The notes below the pieces were generated by a model that saw only the letters and a list, made by a program, of their open reading frames with translations, did not search any database and was not told the DNA's origin. This document shows positions 16,538 through 25,466 of a DNA stretch of 64,000 bases, one piece after another. This stretch comes from Rhizobium sp. ZPR4 (GTDB lineage: Bacteria > Pseudomonadota > Alphaproteobacteria > Rhizobiales > Rhizobiaceae), in NCBI RefSeq assembly GCF_040215725.1, contig NZ_CP157968.1, forward strand, positions 1,550,001-1,614,000, given 5' to 3'. The position numbers and the translations under genes were made by a program. The number at the start of each line of letters is the position of its first letter. Position 1 is the stretch's first letter.

Positions 16538-17836
16538 ATGACCACTGAAACGAAGACTACCAAGACGACAAAAGGCATTTCCCGCCGCTCGCTGCTGAAG
16601 ACCGGTGCCGCCGCTCTCGGCGCCATGGCGGGCTCCGGTGTCATCACCGGCTTTCCGACCATCTGGGCCAAATCCAACATCACGCTGCGCCAGTTTGGTA
16701 CCGGCGTTTCGAACATCAATGCGATCGCGGAGAAATGCAAAGCCGATCTCGGCATCACGCTCGAGATGACGGCGATGGATTCCGATGCCGCCGCGCAGCG
16801 CGCGGTCACGCAGCCGAACAGCTACGACATCGCCGACGTCGAATACTGGATCGCCAAGAAGGTCTTCCCGACCGGCGTCTTGCAGCCGATGGACGTCAAG
16901 AAGCTGAAATATTACGACAAGATCGTGCCGCTCTTCATCACCGGCAAGCTGAAGCCCGACAGCGTCATTGCGCAGGGCACCGCGCCGCATACGGTCGGCT
17001 TCGTCGAGGGGCAGGAGTCCCGCAAGTTCGCCAAGGAACCGACACAGTGGATGACGATGGTTCCGACCATCTATAATGCCGACACCCTCGGCATCCGCCC
17101 CGATCTCACCGGCCGTCCGATCACCAGCTGGGCTGACATTCTCGATCCGGCCTTCAAGGGCAAGACGGCGATCCTCAACATCCCGTCGATCGGCATCATG
17201 GATGCCGCGATGATCATGGAAGCCGCCGGCAAGATCAAATATGCCGACAAGGGCAACATGACCAAGGCGGAAATCGACAAGACGATCGAGTTCCTGATCA
17301 AGACCAAGGGCGATGGCCAGTTCCGTGCCTTCTGGAAATCCTTCGACGAAAGCGTCAACCTGATGGCGTCGGGCGAGGTGGTCATCCAGTCCATGTGGTC
17401 GCCGGCGGTTGCCGCCGTCCGCTCCAAGGGGATTGCCTGCACCTTCCAGCCGCTCAAGGAAGGCTATCGCGCCTGGGGCGGCGGCCTTGGTCTCGCCTCG
17501 CACCTCAAGGGTGCCGAACTCGACGCCGCCTACGAGTACATCAACTGGTACACCTCGGGCTGGGTCGGCGGCTACCTCAACCGCCAGGGCTATTATTCCG
17601 CCTGCATGGAAACGGCCAAGCAGTTCATGTCGGCCGACGAATGGGGCTACTGGATCGAAGGCAAGCCGGCACAGGGCGACATCCTCTCTCCCGAAGGCAA
17701 GGTCATGGAGAAGGCCGGCGCCGTTCGCGATGGCGGCTCCTTCGAAGCCCGCATGGGTGCCGTCGCCTGCTGGAACTCGGTAATGGACGAAGACCGCTAC
17801 ATGGTTCGCCGCTGGAACGAATTCATCGCGGCCTAA
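16538..17836 (+). CDS. Tat-exported extracellular solute-binding protein (PotD/family 1-like)
   Basis: 432 residues with a twin-Arg leader (SRRSLLK at residues 15-21, hydrophobic stretch, GFPTIWAKS). The mature part is a type II periplasmic binding protein (SYDIADVEYWIAKK, TSWADILDPAFKGKTAIL, ASGEVVIQSMWSPAVAAV). The ATG at 16538 is preceded by AAAAAAGGGG. Binds the substrate for the two downstream permeases. Similar systems carry polyamines or related cationic/amide compounds. Confidence 0.93.
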   Translation: MTTETKTTKTTKGISRRSLLKTGAAALGAMAGSGVITGFPTIWAKSNITLRQFGTGVSNINAIAEKCKADLGITLEMTAMDSDAAAQRAVTQPNSYDIADVEYWIAKKVFPTGVLQPMDVKKLKYYDKIVPLFITGKLKPDSVIAQGTAPHTVGFVEGQESRKFAKEPTQWMTMVPTIYNADTLGIRPDLTGRPITSWADILDPAFKGKTAILNIPSIGIMDAAMIMEAAGKIKYADKGNMTKAEIDKTIEFLIKTKGDGQFRAFWKSFDESVNLMASGEVVIQSMWSPAVAAVRSKGIACTFQPLKEGYRAWGGGLGLASHLKGAELDAAYEYINWYTSGWVGGYLNRQGYYSACMETAKQFMSADEWGYWIEGKPAQGDILSPEGKVMEKAGAVRDGGSFEARMGAVACWNSVMDEDRYMVRRWNEFIAA

Positions 17837-17838
17837 GC

Positions 17839-17879
17839 CGATATGTTCATATCGCCTCTCCCGCCAATGCGGGGGAGGC
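17839..17879 (+). promoter_or_regulatory. Stem-loops between binding-protein and permease genes
   Basis: Two hairpins lie in the 66-base gap: CGATATG/CATATCG (2-base loop) and an 11-bp stem GCCTCTCCCGC / GCGGGGGAGGC (one G-U pair, 4-base loop). No T-run follows. Placement directly after the binding-protein gene suggests mRNA protection and differential expression. Confidence 0.6.
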
Positions 17880-17902
17880 ATCCCCAAACGGAGAGCCGAA
17901 CC

Positions 17903-18814
17903 ATGGCGACGATCGCTTCCTCGCAGACAGTAGAGGCAACACCGAAAACCGGACGCGGATTTGGCATTCCTGCCTGGGCAGTCGCCTATCTGCAGGCCAC
18001 GCCGCTGTTCCTCATCCTCGGCTTCTTCTTCCTGCTGCCGATTGCCATGATCGGTATCGTCAGCTTCTGGGATTATGATTTCGCCAACATCTATCCTGCC
18101 TTTCTCACCACCAACTATACCGACACGCTCGGTTCATGGGTGACGTGGAAGACCTACCTCAACACACTGAAATTCACCGCCATCGTCTGGGCGCTGACAC
18201 TATTCATCGGTTTCTGGGTCGCTTATTTCCTCGCCTTTCACATCAGGCGCACGTCGACGCAGATGATCCTTTTCCTCGTCTGCACCGTGCCGTTCATGAC
18301 GTCCAACATCATCCGCATGATCTCGTGGATTCCGGTGCTCGGACGCAACGGGTTGGTCAATTCCGCCTTGATCGATATGGGGCTCATCCCGCAGCCGATC
18401 GAGTGGCTGCTCTATTCCGATTTCGCCGTCGTGCTCGCCATGGTGCATCTCTACACGCTCTTCATGGTGACGCCGATCTTCAACACGCTGATGCGCATCG
18501 ACCGCTCTCTGTTCGAAGCGGCGCGCGATGCCGGCGCCAGCGGCTGGCAGGTGCTATGGAATGTGGTGATCCCGCTTGCCAAGCCGGGAATGGCGATCGG
18601 CAGCATCTTCGTCATCACGCTCGTCATGGCCGATTTTTCCACCGTGCAGGTCATGTCCGGCGGCCAGAGCGCGTCGATCGCGCTGATGATGAAGAACCAG
18701 ATGTCGCTGCTGCAATATCCGGCCGCCGCTGCCAATGCGGTCGTGCTGCTCGTCGTGGTGCTGCTGATGGTCGCCGCGATCCTGCGCATCGTCGATATCC
18801 GCAAGGAGCTTTAG
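17903..18814 (+). CDS. ABC transporter permease, PotB type
   Basis: 303 residues, six transmembrane segments. The EAA loop is SLFEAARDAGASGWQVLWNV near residue 210. Start at the ATG at 17903 with GGAGAG upstream. The partner permease gene starts one base after its stop. Confidence 0.93.
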   Translation: MATIASSQTVEATPKTGRGFGIPAWAVAYLQATPLFLILGFFFLLPIAMIGIVSFWDYDFANIYPAFLTTNYTDTLGSWVTWKTYLNTLKFTAIVWALTLFIGFWVAYFLAFHIRRTSTQMILFLVCTVPFMTSNIIRMISWIPVLGRNGLVNSALIDMGLIPQPIEWLLYSDFAVVLAMVHLYTLFMVTPIFNTLMRIDRSLFEAARDAGASGWQVLWNVVIPLAKPGMAIGSIFVITLVMADFSTVQVMSGGQSASIALMMKNQMSLLQYPAAAANAVVLLVVVLLMVAAILRIVDIRKEL

Positions 18815-18815
18815 G

Positions 18816-19637
18816 ATGAACCGCGAAAAGCGCAGCCTGGAATTCTATATTCTGGCGATCTTCTTCACGATTTTCGTGCTGTTCCTCTATGGCCCGCTCT
18901 CGGCAGTCATCATCCTGTCTTTCCAGGGGCCGGACGGCGGCCTGACCTTCCCGTTGAATGGCGTCTCGCTGCATTGGTTCGCCAATCTGTTCGAGAAGCA
19001 GGCCGTCGGCGATTTTGGCGCCTCGTTCCAGCGATCCTTGATCCTCGGCGTGATGGTCATGATCGTGACCGTCGTCGTCTCGCTGCTGGCTGGCCTTGCC
19101 TTTCGCCGTCGCTTTCGCGGTTCGACATTTCTATTCTACGCGACCGTCGCCAGTCTCGTCGTCCCATCCATCATCATTTCGCTCGGGATCGGCGTCGTCT
19201 TCCAGCAGGGCGGCATTGCGCCGGCCTGGTATTCGTCTGCGTTCGGCGCGCATCTGACCTGGACCTTGCCCTTCGGCGTGTTGATCATGTTTGCCGTCTT
19301 CAACCGGTTTTCGCCGGCCTATGAGGAAGCCGCCCGTGATCTCGGCGCCAGCTCCTGGCAAACCTTCCGCCATGTCTTGCTGCCGATGATCGCGCCGAGC
19401 CTGATCGGCGTCGGCCTCTTCGGCTTCACGCTGTCCTATGACGAGTTCGCCCGCACCCTGATGACGTCGGGCACCTACAACACCCTGCCGCTCGAAATCT
19501 ACGGCATGACGACGAATGTCACGACGCCGGTGCTTTACGCACTCGGAACCGTGACGACACTCTTCTCCTTCACCATCATCCTCCTGGCGCTTGCAGTCAT
19601 GACCATGCTCGGCCGCCGCCAAGCCAAGAAAAGTTGA
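18816..19637 (+). CDS. ABC transporter permease, PotC type
   Basis: 273 residues, six transmembrane segments, EAA loop AYEEAARDLGASSWQTFRHV near residue 170. Pairs with the PotB-type permease immediately upstream; the racemase-like gene starts 4 bases after its stop. Confidence 0.93.
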   Translation: MNREKRSLEFYILAIFFTIFVLFLYGPLSAVIILSFQGPDGGLTFPLNGVSLHWFANLFEKQAVGDFGASFQRSLILGVMVMIVTVVVSLLAGLAFRRRFRGSTFLFYATVASLVVPSIIISLGIGVVFQQGGIAPAWYSSAFGAHLTWTLPFGVLIMFAVFNRFSPAYEEAARDLGASSWQTFRHVLLPMIAPSLIGVGLFGFTLSYDEFARTLMTSGTYNTLPLEIYGMTTNVTTPVLYALGTVTTLFSFTIILLALAVMTMLGRRQAKKS

Positions 19638-19641
19638 GATC

Positions 19642-20385
19642 ATGCGCCTACTGCTCATCAATCCCAATACGACCGCTTCCATGACGGAGAAGGCGGCGGT
19701 CGCCGCACGTGCGGTGGCAAGCCCGGGCACCGAGATCATCGCCGCCACCTCGCAGATGGGGCCGGCTTCGATCGAGGGCTATTACGATGGAGCGATAGCT
19801 GTGCCCGGCATGCTGCGCGAACTTAAGGAGAGGCAGGCTGGTGGCTATGACGCGGCGATCATCTGCTGCTTCGACGATACCGGTCTGGAAGCAGCGCGCA
19901 TGTTTTGCGATGTGCCCGTTGTCGGTCTATGTGAAGCGGCCGTCGCAACGGCCGGCTTCCTGGCGCAGCGCTTCAGCGTGGTGACGACGCTCGAACGCTC
20001 GCGCATCCTGATTGACAACCTCGTCCGGCGCTATGGCATGGGTAGCCGCGCCAAGGTGCGCGCGTCGGATATTCCCGTTCTCGAGCTCGAGGATTCGTCG
20101 TCCGGTGCGATCGGAAAACTGCGGGCGGAAATCGAGCGCGCGCTTGCCGAAGACGGGGCGGAAGCTATCGTGCTTGGCTGTGCTGGCATGACGGATCTCG
20201 CAAGAAAGCTGCAATCGATCTACGGCGTTCCGGTCGTGGATGGTGTCGCCGCAGCGGTCAAGCAGGCCGAAGCTTTGGTGTCCTTGGGCTTATCCACCAG
20301 CAAGCGCAGCTCCTATGCCTCCCCATTGCCAAAGCCTTTTTCGGGGGCAATGCAGGATTTTGCGCCGATCGCGGTGCCGGTTTAA
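19642..20385 (+). CDS. Asp/Glu/hydantoin racemase family protein
   Basis: 247 residues. The N-terminal LLLINPNTTASMTEKA signature and the two active-site Cys (CCFDDTG near residue 75; VLGCAGMTDLA near residue 178) match hydantoin/Asp-Glu racemases. Cytosolic cofactor-independent racemase that would invert an alpha-carbon in a hydantoin or amino acid. Last gene of the ABC operon; with the amidohydrolase on the other side of the promoter it supports a cyclic amide/ureide pathway. Confidence 0.9.
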   Translation: MRLLLINPNTTASMTEKAAVAARAVASPGTEIIAATSQMGPASIEGYYDGAIAVPGMLRELKERQAGGYDAAIICCFDDTGLEAARMFCDVPVVGLCEAAVATAGFLAQRFSVVTTLERSRILIDNLVRRYGMGSRAKVRASDIPVLELEDSSSGAIGKLRAEIERALAEDGAEAIVLGCAGMTDLARKLQSIYGVPVVDGVAAAVKQAEALVSLGLSTSKRSSYASPLPKPFSGAMQDFAPIAVPV

Positions 20386-20493
20386 CTTCATCACGCTCCA
20401 ATATTTGCAGCCTCGGCGGATCGCTCTGCCTCCCGGATGGCGCATCTCGACGGTGGGGACTACAATAGCCCGCAAAGAACGAGAGTCGTCGAT

Positions 20494-21780
20494 TTGGCAC
20501 AGAGAGCTGGCAAAGCTGACCTTCCCCTGCATGGCGGCCGCGTACCGCGCTGGCTCGGAGATCGAATGACGCGCCTGGGTGCCGTCATCACCGAGGCGAT
20601 CGTGCAGCATTATGGGCGTGACGAGCTGTTTCGTCGTCTCGCAAATCCTTTCTGGTTCCAGTCCTTCGGTACCGTCATGGGTATGGATTGGCATTCCTCG
20701 GGGATCACGACAAGCGTGCTTGGTGCCCTGAAGCGCGGTCTGACACCGCTTTCCGGCGAACTCGGCATCCATGTCTGCGGCGGACGCGGCGCGCAATCGC
20801 GCAAGACGCCCGCGGAACTGCTTAGCATCGGCGATCGCATCGGCATTGATGGCGCATCGCTTGCCACAAAAAGCCGACTGATCGCGAAGGTAGACAGCGC
20901 CGCGGTCCAGGATGGTTTCGACCTCTATCTGCATGGCTTCATCGTCGCCGATGACGGCAAGTGGGTCGTCATCCAGCAGGGTATGAACGATGAACGGCGA
21001 CAGGCGCGGCGATATCACTGGCTATCGGAGGGCTTGACGAACTTCCTGGATTCGCCCCACACAGCCATCGAGGGGCGTGACCAAGGCGAAATTATCAATC
21101 TTGCCGATCGACGCGCCGGCCGTTCCCGCAACGGTCAACTGGATTTGCTTGCCTCCTTAGGGCCAGATAAAATCATTCGTGAATTCAATATACTGGAAGG
21201 GAAAGCTCCAGTGATCGGCAAACAAGAAGCGCAGCCGATGCTGCCATATCTCGTCATGCCGGCACATCACGATGTGCGCCAGGAAGACGTGAACATGCGG
21301 CGCCTGCATGGAAATCTCGCTGCGGCTGCCGATCGCGGTCCGGTAGATTTCGAGGATCTGCTTCTGACGCCCGGCGTCGGCGCTAGAACGGTAAAGGCTT
21401 TGGCGATGGTCGCCGAAGTCGTCCACGGCGCACCCTGCCGCTTCTCCGACCCGGCGCGCTTCTCGCTCGCCCACGGCGGCAAGGACCGGCATCCCTTTCC
21501 CGTGCCGCTGAAGGTCTATGACGAGACGATCAACGTGATGAAATCGGCCGTCAGGAAGGGGCGCCTCGGCCGGGATGAGGAATTATCAGCGCTGAAGCGG
21601 CTGGATGACCAATCGAGAATGCTGGAGCGATACGTCACAGGTCCTGACCTCAAAGAGATCGTTGCCGGCGAATTCGACAGATCCTTTTCCTATGGCGGAC
21701 GCAGCGTCTTTGGCTGGGAACCTCCACCAGATTCCGGGAATGACACCGCCGAGGGCGATCTCTGCCCCTCGAAGAGTTAA
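20494..21780 (+). CDS. DUF763 domain protein
   Basis: About 428 residues. KADLPLHGGRVPRWLGDRM at the N-terminus and the FQSFGTVMGMDWHSSGITTSV, HVCGGRG and QQGMN segments identify DUF763, a family of unknown function found in archaea and scattered bacteria. I propose the TTG at 20494 because homology begins there and GAGAG lies about 8 bases upstream; an ATG at 20437 has no ribosome site. Conserved His/Asp/Cys suggest an enzyme possibly acting on nucleic acid, but this is unknown. Follows the racemase gene by about 110 bases. Confidence 0.85.
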   Translation: MAQRAGKADLPLHGGRVPRWLGDRMTRLGAVITEAIVQHYGRDELFRRLANPFWFQSFGTVMGMDWHSSGITTSVLGALKRGLTPLSGELGIHVCGGRGAQSRKTPAELLSIGDRIGIDGASLATKSRLIAKVDSAAVQDGFDLYLHGFIVADDGKWVVIQQGMNDERRQARRYHWLSEGLTNFLDSPHTAIEGRDQGEIINLADRRAGRSRNGQLDLLASLGPDKIIREFNILEGKAPVIGKQEAQPMLPYLVMPAHHDVRQEDVNMRRLHGNLAAAADRGPVDFEDLLLTPGVGARTVKALAMVAEVVHGAPCRFSDPARFSLAHGGKDRHPFPVPLKVYDETINVMKSAVRKGRLGRDEELSALKRLDDQSRMLERYVTGPDLKEIVAGEFDRSFSYGGRSVFGWEPPPDSGNDTAEGDLCPSKS

Positions 21781-21831
21781 GCCGAGGCCGCGGCGGAAGG
21801 GAGCGGCTTGCCCGGCCGCTCCATCACCAAT

Positions 21832-24168
21832 TCATGGCAGGGTATAACCGATCACATAGTCGCCCGGCTTCGTTCCGACCGAGCCATGCCCTCCGGCCAC
21901 CATGACGACATATTGCTTGTTGTCTCCGGCGGTATAGGTCATCGGCGTTGCCTGACCACCCGCCGGCAGACGCGCCTGCCAGAGCTGTTTGCCGGACGTC
22001 ACGTCATAGGCCCTGAGATAATCGTCCACGGCCGCACCCAGGAAAGCAACGCCGCCCTTGGTGACGATCGGCCCGCCAATACCGGGAACGCCGACCTTGA
22101 AGGGAAGGGGCAGCGGCGTCATGTCATGAACAGTGCCGTTCTTGTGCTTGTAGGCGATCTTGCCGGTCTTCAGGTCCACACCGGCGACATAGCCCCAAGG
22201 CGGTGCCTGGCAGGGAATGCCGAGCGGACTGACGAACGGACCCATATAGACGCCGTAAGGTGAGCCCTCATTTCGGTTCAGACCCTGTTCGCTGCCCTTG
22301 TCGCCGGCTCCCTTCGGTGGGATCTCGGCGCGGGGCACCAGTCGAGAGGTGAAGGCGAGATAGGTCGGCATTCCGAACATAATCTGCCGTTCGGGATCGA
22401 CGGCGACGCTGCCCCAGTTGAAGGTGCCGAAATTGCCGGGAAAGATGATTGAGCCCTGCAACGAAGGCGGTGTGTAGCGACCTTCATACTGATGCCGATG
22501 GAAGGCGATGCGGCAGGCGAGCTGATCGAACAGCGAGACGCCCCACATATCCTTCTCCTGCAACGGCGGCGGCGAGAATGTCAGATCGGAGATCGGCTGC
22601 GTCGGCGAAGCATGATCCTCGGGAATGGTGCCGCCAGGCGCCGGTATTTCCTTGAAGGGAATGATCGGCGCGCCGGTGCGGCGATCGAGCACATAGATGT
22701 CGCCCTGCTTGGTCGAGGCGACCAGCGCGGGGACCGTGCTGCCGTCGGCCTTCGTCAGATCGACGAGCACGGGTTGGGCCGGGACGTCCATATCCCAGAG
22801 ATCGTGATGGACGAATTGCTGCACCCATTTGAGCTGCCCGGTATTGATGTCGAGTGCGACCACCGAGGAGGAGAAGCGTTCGACATTGGCGCTGCGGCCC
22901 ATGCCGAGCTGATCAGGCGTCTGGTTGCCAAGCGGAACATAGACCATGCCCAGCGCCTCGTCGGCGCTGGAAACCGACCAGCTGTTCGGTGAGTTGGTCG
23001 TATAGGTCTGGCCGGCGGGCAGCGGCGTCGTCTGATCCGGATTGCCAGAATCCCAGTTCCAGAGCAGAGCGCCGGTCCGCGCATCGAAGGCACGGATGAC
23101 GCCGGACTGTTCCTGGGTGGAGTAGTTATCGTTGACCGCGCCGCCGATGATGATCTTGTCGGCGACGATAACGGGCGGCGACGTCGAATAATAATAGCCG
23201 GCCGGATTGTATTTCATGCCGGTTTCAAGATGCAGGATGCCTTGATCAGCAAAGCTCGGGCAAACCTTGCCATTGGCAGCATCAAGCGCGATCAGTCTGG
23301 CATCCGAGGTCGGCAAATAGACGCGGTCAGCGCAAGGCGCTCCGGCGGCAACTGCTTTGTCATGGTAATAGGAGACGCCGCGGCAAGTCTGATGCTGACG
23401 GTTGGGATTCATCCCGGCATTGGCGTCGTAGCGCCATTTTTCCTTGCCGTCCGTCGCACCGATGGCGATCGCCAGACTATGGGGCGTGCAGATAAACAGC
23501 GTGTCGCCGATTTTGAGCGGCGTGACCTGATAGGTCGTCTCGCCGATGTCGTCGGGGCGTTTCACGTCGCCAGTCTGATAGCGCCAAGCCTCCTTAAGGG
23601 TCGCGACATTCTGCGTGTTGATCTGATCTAGAGGCGAATAGCGCTGACCAAACGAGGTTCGGCCATACTGATGCCATTCACCATCGGGCACCTCGCCACC
23701 CATCGGGGCATTCGCAGCCATCGTCGTCGGCAGATCGCCGGAGAGATCGTGTGGATCTGTTGTCATCGAATAGACGGCAACGAGGATGGCGACGATCAAG
23801 GGAATCGCGAGCGGCCAGGGATTGGCTCCGTAGTGAACGCCGTCCAGACTGCGAAAGCCCAGCGGGCGCCGGACCCATGGGGTCAATAGCCAGAGACCGA
23901 TCAGAATGATCATGCCACCGCGCGGACCGAGCTGCCACCAATCGAAACCGACCTCCCATACGGCCCATCCAAGTGCTGCCAGCACGAAAATCGCATAGAG
24001 CCAGAGTGCGGCCGCTTTGCGCATAGAGAGCAGGATCGCCGTCACGAGGAAGGCGATACCGGCCAGAAGATAAAAGGGACTTCCACCAAGCTGTACAAGC
24101 CAAAGGCCGCCGCCGCCGAGCGCCAGACCGATGAGTGCGAGGATGATCGATGTGATGACGATGGCCAT
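21832..24168 (-). CDS. gcd: Membrane-bound PQQ-dependent glucose dehydrogenase
   Basis: 778 residues. Five transmembrane helices in the first ~140 residues anchor it, followed by an eight-bladed quinoprotein propeller with repeated Trp-docking motifs. Family markers include WHQYGRTSFGQRYSPLDQINTQNV, the HQTCRGVSYY region and GDNKQYVVMVAGGHGS at the end. It oxidises glucose to gluconolactone in the periplasm and passes electrons to ubiquinone. The ATG at 24168 is preceded by GGAG at 8 bases. No PQQ biosynthesis genes are in the window, so cofactor must come from elsewhere in the genome or the environment. Confidence 0.94.
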   Translation of the reverse strand: MAIVITSIILALIGLALGGGGLWLVQLGGSPFYLLAGIAFLVTAILLSMRKAAALWLYAIFVLAALGWAVWEVGFDWWQLGPRGGMIILIGLWLLTPWVRRPLGFRSLDGVHYGANPWPLAIPLIVAILVAVYSMTTDPHDLSGDLPTTMAANAPMGGEVPDGEWHQYGRTSFGQRYSPLDQINTQNVATLKEAWRYQTGDVKRPDDIGETTYQVTPLKIGDTLFICTPHSLAIAIGATDGKEKWRYDANAGMNPNRQHQTCRGVSYYHDKAVAAGAPCADRVYLPTSDARLIALDAANGKVCPSFADQGILHLETGMKYNPAGYYYSTSPPVIVADKIIIGGAVNDNYSTQEQSGVIRAFDARTGALLWNWDSGNPDQTTPLPAGQTYTTNSPNSWSVSSADEALGMVYVPLGNQTPDQLGMGRSANVERFSSSVVALDINTGQLKWVQQFVHHDLWDMDVPAQPVLVDLTKADGSTVPALVASTKQGDIYVLDRRTGAPIIPFKEIPAPGGTIPEDHASPTQPISDLTFSPPPLQEKDMWGVSLFDQLACRIAFHRHQYEGRYTPPSLQGSIIFPGNFGTFNWGSVAVDPERQIMFGMPTYLAFTSRLVPRAEIPPKGAGDKGSEQGLNRNEGSPYGVYMGPFVSPLGIPCQAPPWGYVAGVDLKTGKIAYKHKNGTVHDMTPLPLPFKVGVPGIGGPIVTKGGVAFLGAAVDDYLRAYDVTSGKQLWQARLPAGGQATPMTYTAGDNKQYVVMVAGGHGSVGTKPGDYVIGYTLP

Positions 24169-24525
24169 GATCTGCTCCAGTCTATCCGCCGATTGGACAG
24201 TGATTGATCGAAGGCATGCGAACCCGGCCGAGATCCTTTCGGACCTCAACGTCGAGCTTTAAGTCTAAATCGATATCAGTTGCTGCGCCGGCAACGAGAA
24301 CAGCCTTGCCCAGGGCGATTTGGATCGACACATCAAGCCCCCCAATCAAATCAGAGATTGAACGCCAGGATTGCAAGAATGTTCCAATCCGGTCAGCCAT
24401 TCAAGTTCGATGCCGTGGCGCCCGATTTGATTAACGGACGTAGTTAATTTTTTAACAATTTTTCGGAATACTAATGGAACAGATATTGGAATCAAGGGTT
24501 TCCGTGCAGAGCCGGAGGACTAGCA
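24169..24525. other. Intergenic stretch upstream of gcd
   Basis: About 360 bases. A 72-codon minus-strand frame (24182-24400) exists with a repetitive DIDLDLKLDVEVRKDLG segment, but it lacks a ribosome site and a recognised family, so I do not call it. The AT-rich part near 24430-24480 may hold promoters. Confidence 0.3.
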
Positions 24526-24714
24526 ATGAACATGAAGATCGTTACTGCCCAGTCGGAAGTCGAAACGGACGACACCGGAACCTATCCGGATGGCATGATG
24601 GAGCGTATTCTGGTCGAATTTTCCGCAAGCTCCGAGCGGCAACATCGCAAATCTCACGAGCGTGATTACGGCGCGCACAAGGCGCTTCGGCCGATACCGG
24701 CCGGGCTGGCTTGA
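24526..24714 (+). CDS. Hypothetical 62-residue protein
   Basis: Begins MNMKIVTAQSEVETDDTG and is hydrophilic, with RQHRKSHERDYG near the C-terminus. A good ribosome site (GGAGG, 6 bases before the ATG) supports translation. No family recognised. Convergent with the esterase gene. Confidence 0.55.
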   Translation: MNMKIVTAQSEVETDDTGTYPDGMMERILVEFSASSERQHRKSHERDYGAHKALRPIPAGLA

Positions 24715-24737
24715 AGGGTCGAAAACTTACTTTTTCG

Positions 24738-25466
24738 TCAGATATAGAGCGGCGCCATTCGGCGCCACGCGCCTGCGCGGTGAGCGCGTCCGTCCCACAC
24801 ATGCAGCCGATGATCGATCCGCTTGTCGGCGAGCAGCCGGCTAAGGTGGCGATTATTGTCGAAGAAGGGATCGGCGTCTCCGATCGTCATGACGATATCG
24901 ATCTGGCGCAACCTGTCCAAGCGCCACTCGCAGGCAAGTCCCGGCAGAAAATGAGTCGGGGTGTGAAAGTAGATATCATCGTCGTAATAGCCGTCGAATA
25001 GATCCGTGAAGGATTCGACCTTCATCGTCAGGTCGTAACGGCCGGAAAAAGCGACCAGCTTGCGGAAGAGGTGAGGGTGGCGGAAAACCAGGCTTGCGGC
25101 CTGGAAGGCGCCGAGGCTGCAGCCGTGAACGATGGTGCACTCATGCCCGTTCTTCTGCTCCATCAGCGGCAGGACTTCGTTGAGAATATATTCCTCGAAA
25201 GCATTGTGCCTGCGAATGCGCTCGGCCGGATGGCGATGGGAGCCATAGAAGGTTTCCGTTGCCAGTCCCTCGATGCAGTAGAGCTGAAGCTGTCCGGCAT
25301 TCAGCTTGTCCGCGAGGCTGGCGACGATGCCGACCTGCTCATATTCCCAGAAGCGACCGTCACGCGTGGGAAATACCAATACCTTGGCGCCGGCATGGCC
25401 GAACACCAGCAATTCCATGTCGCGATGCAGCCGAGGGCTGTACCAGCACAGGTATTCGCGGTTCAT
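24738..25466 (-). CDS. Esterase-like alpha/beta hydrolase (putative esterase, S-formylglutathione hydrolase/EstA-like fold)
   Basis: 242 residues. Nucleophile elbow GCSLGAFQA (Ser near residue 132), Asp in IGDADPFFDN and His in WDGRAHRAGAWRR complete a plausible triad. Cytosolic, no signal peptide. The start ATG overlaps the stop of the upstream acetyl esterase gene by 4 bases, so the two are translationally coupled and may act on the same acylated compounds. Confidence 0.82.
   Translation of the reverse strand: MNREYLCWYSPRLHRDMELLVFGHAGAKVLVFPTRDGRFWEYEQVGIVASLADKLNAGQLQLYCIEGLATETFYGSHRHPAERIRRHNAFEEYILNEVLPLMEQKNGHECTIVHGCSLGAFQAASLVFRHPHLFRKLVAFSGRYDLTMKVESFTDLFDGYYDDDIYFHTPTHFLPGLACEWRLDRLRQIDIVMTIGDADPFFDNNRHLSRLLADKRIDHRLHVWDGRAHRAGAWRRMAPLYI

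Noticed and set aside
16466..17887. A 473-codon minus-strand frame over the Tat-type binding-protein gene
   Set aside because: Shadow of the plus-strand gene; no family, no ribosome site.
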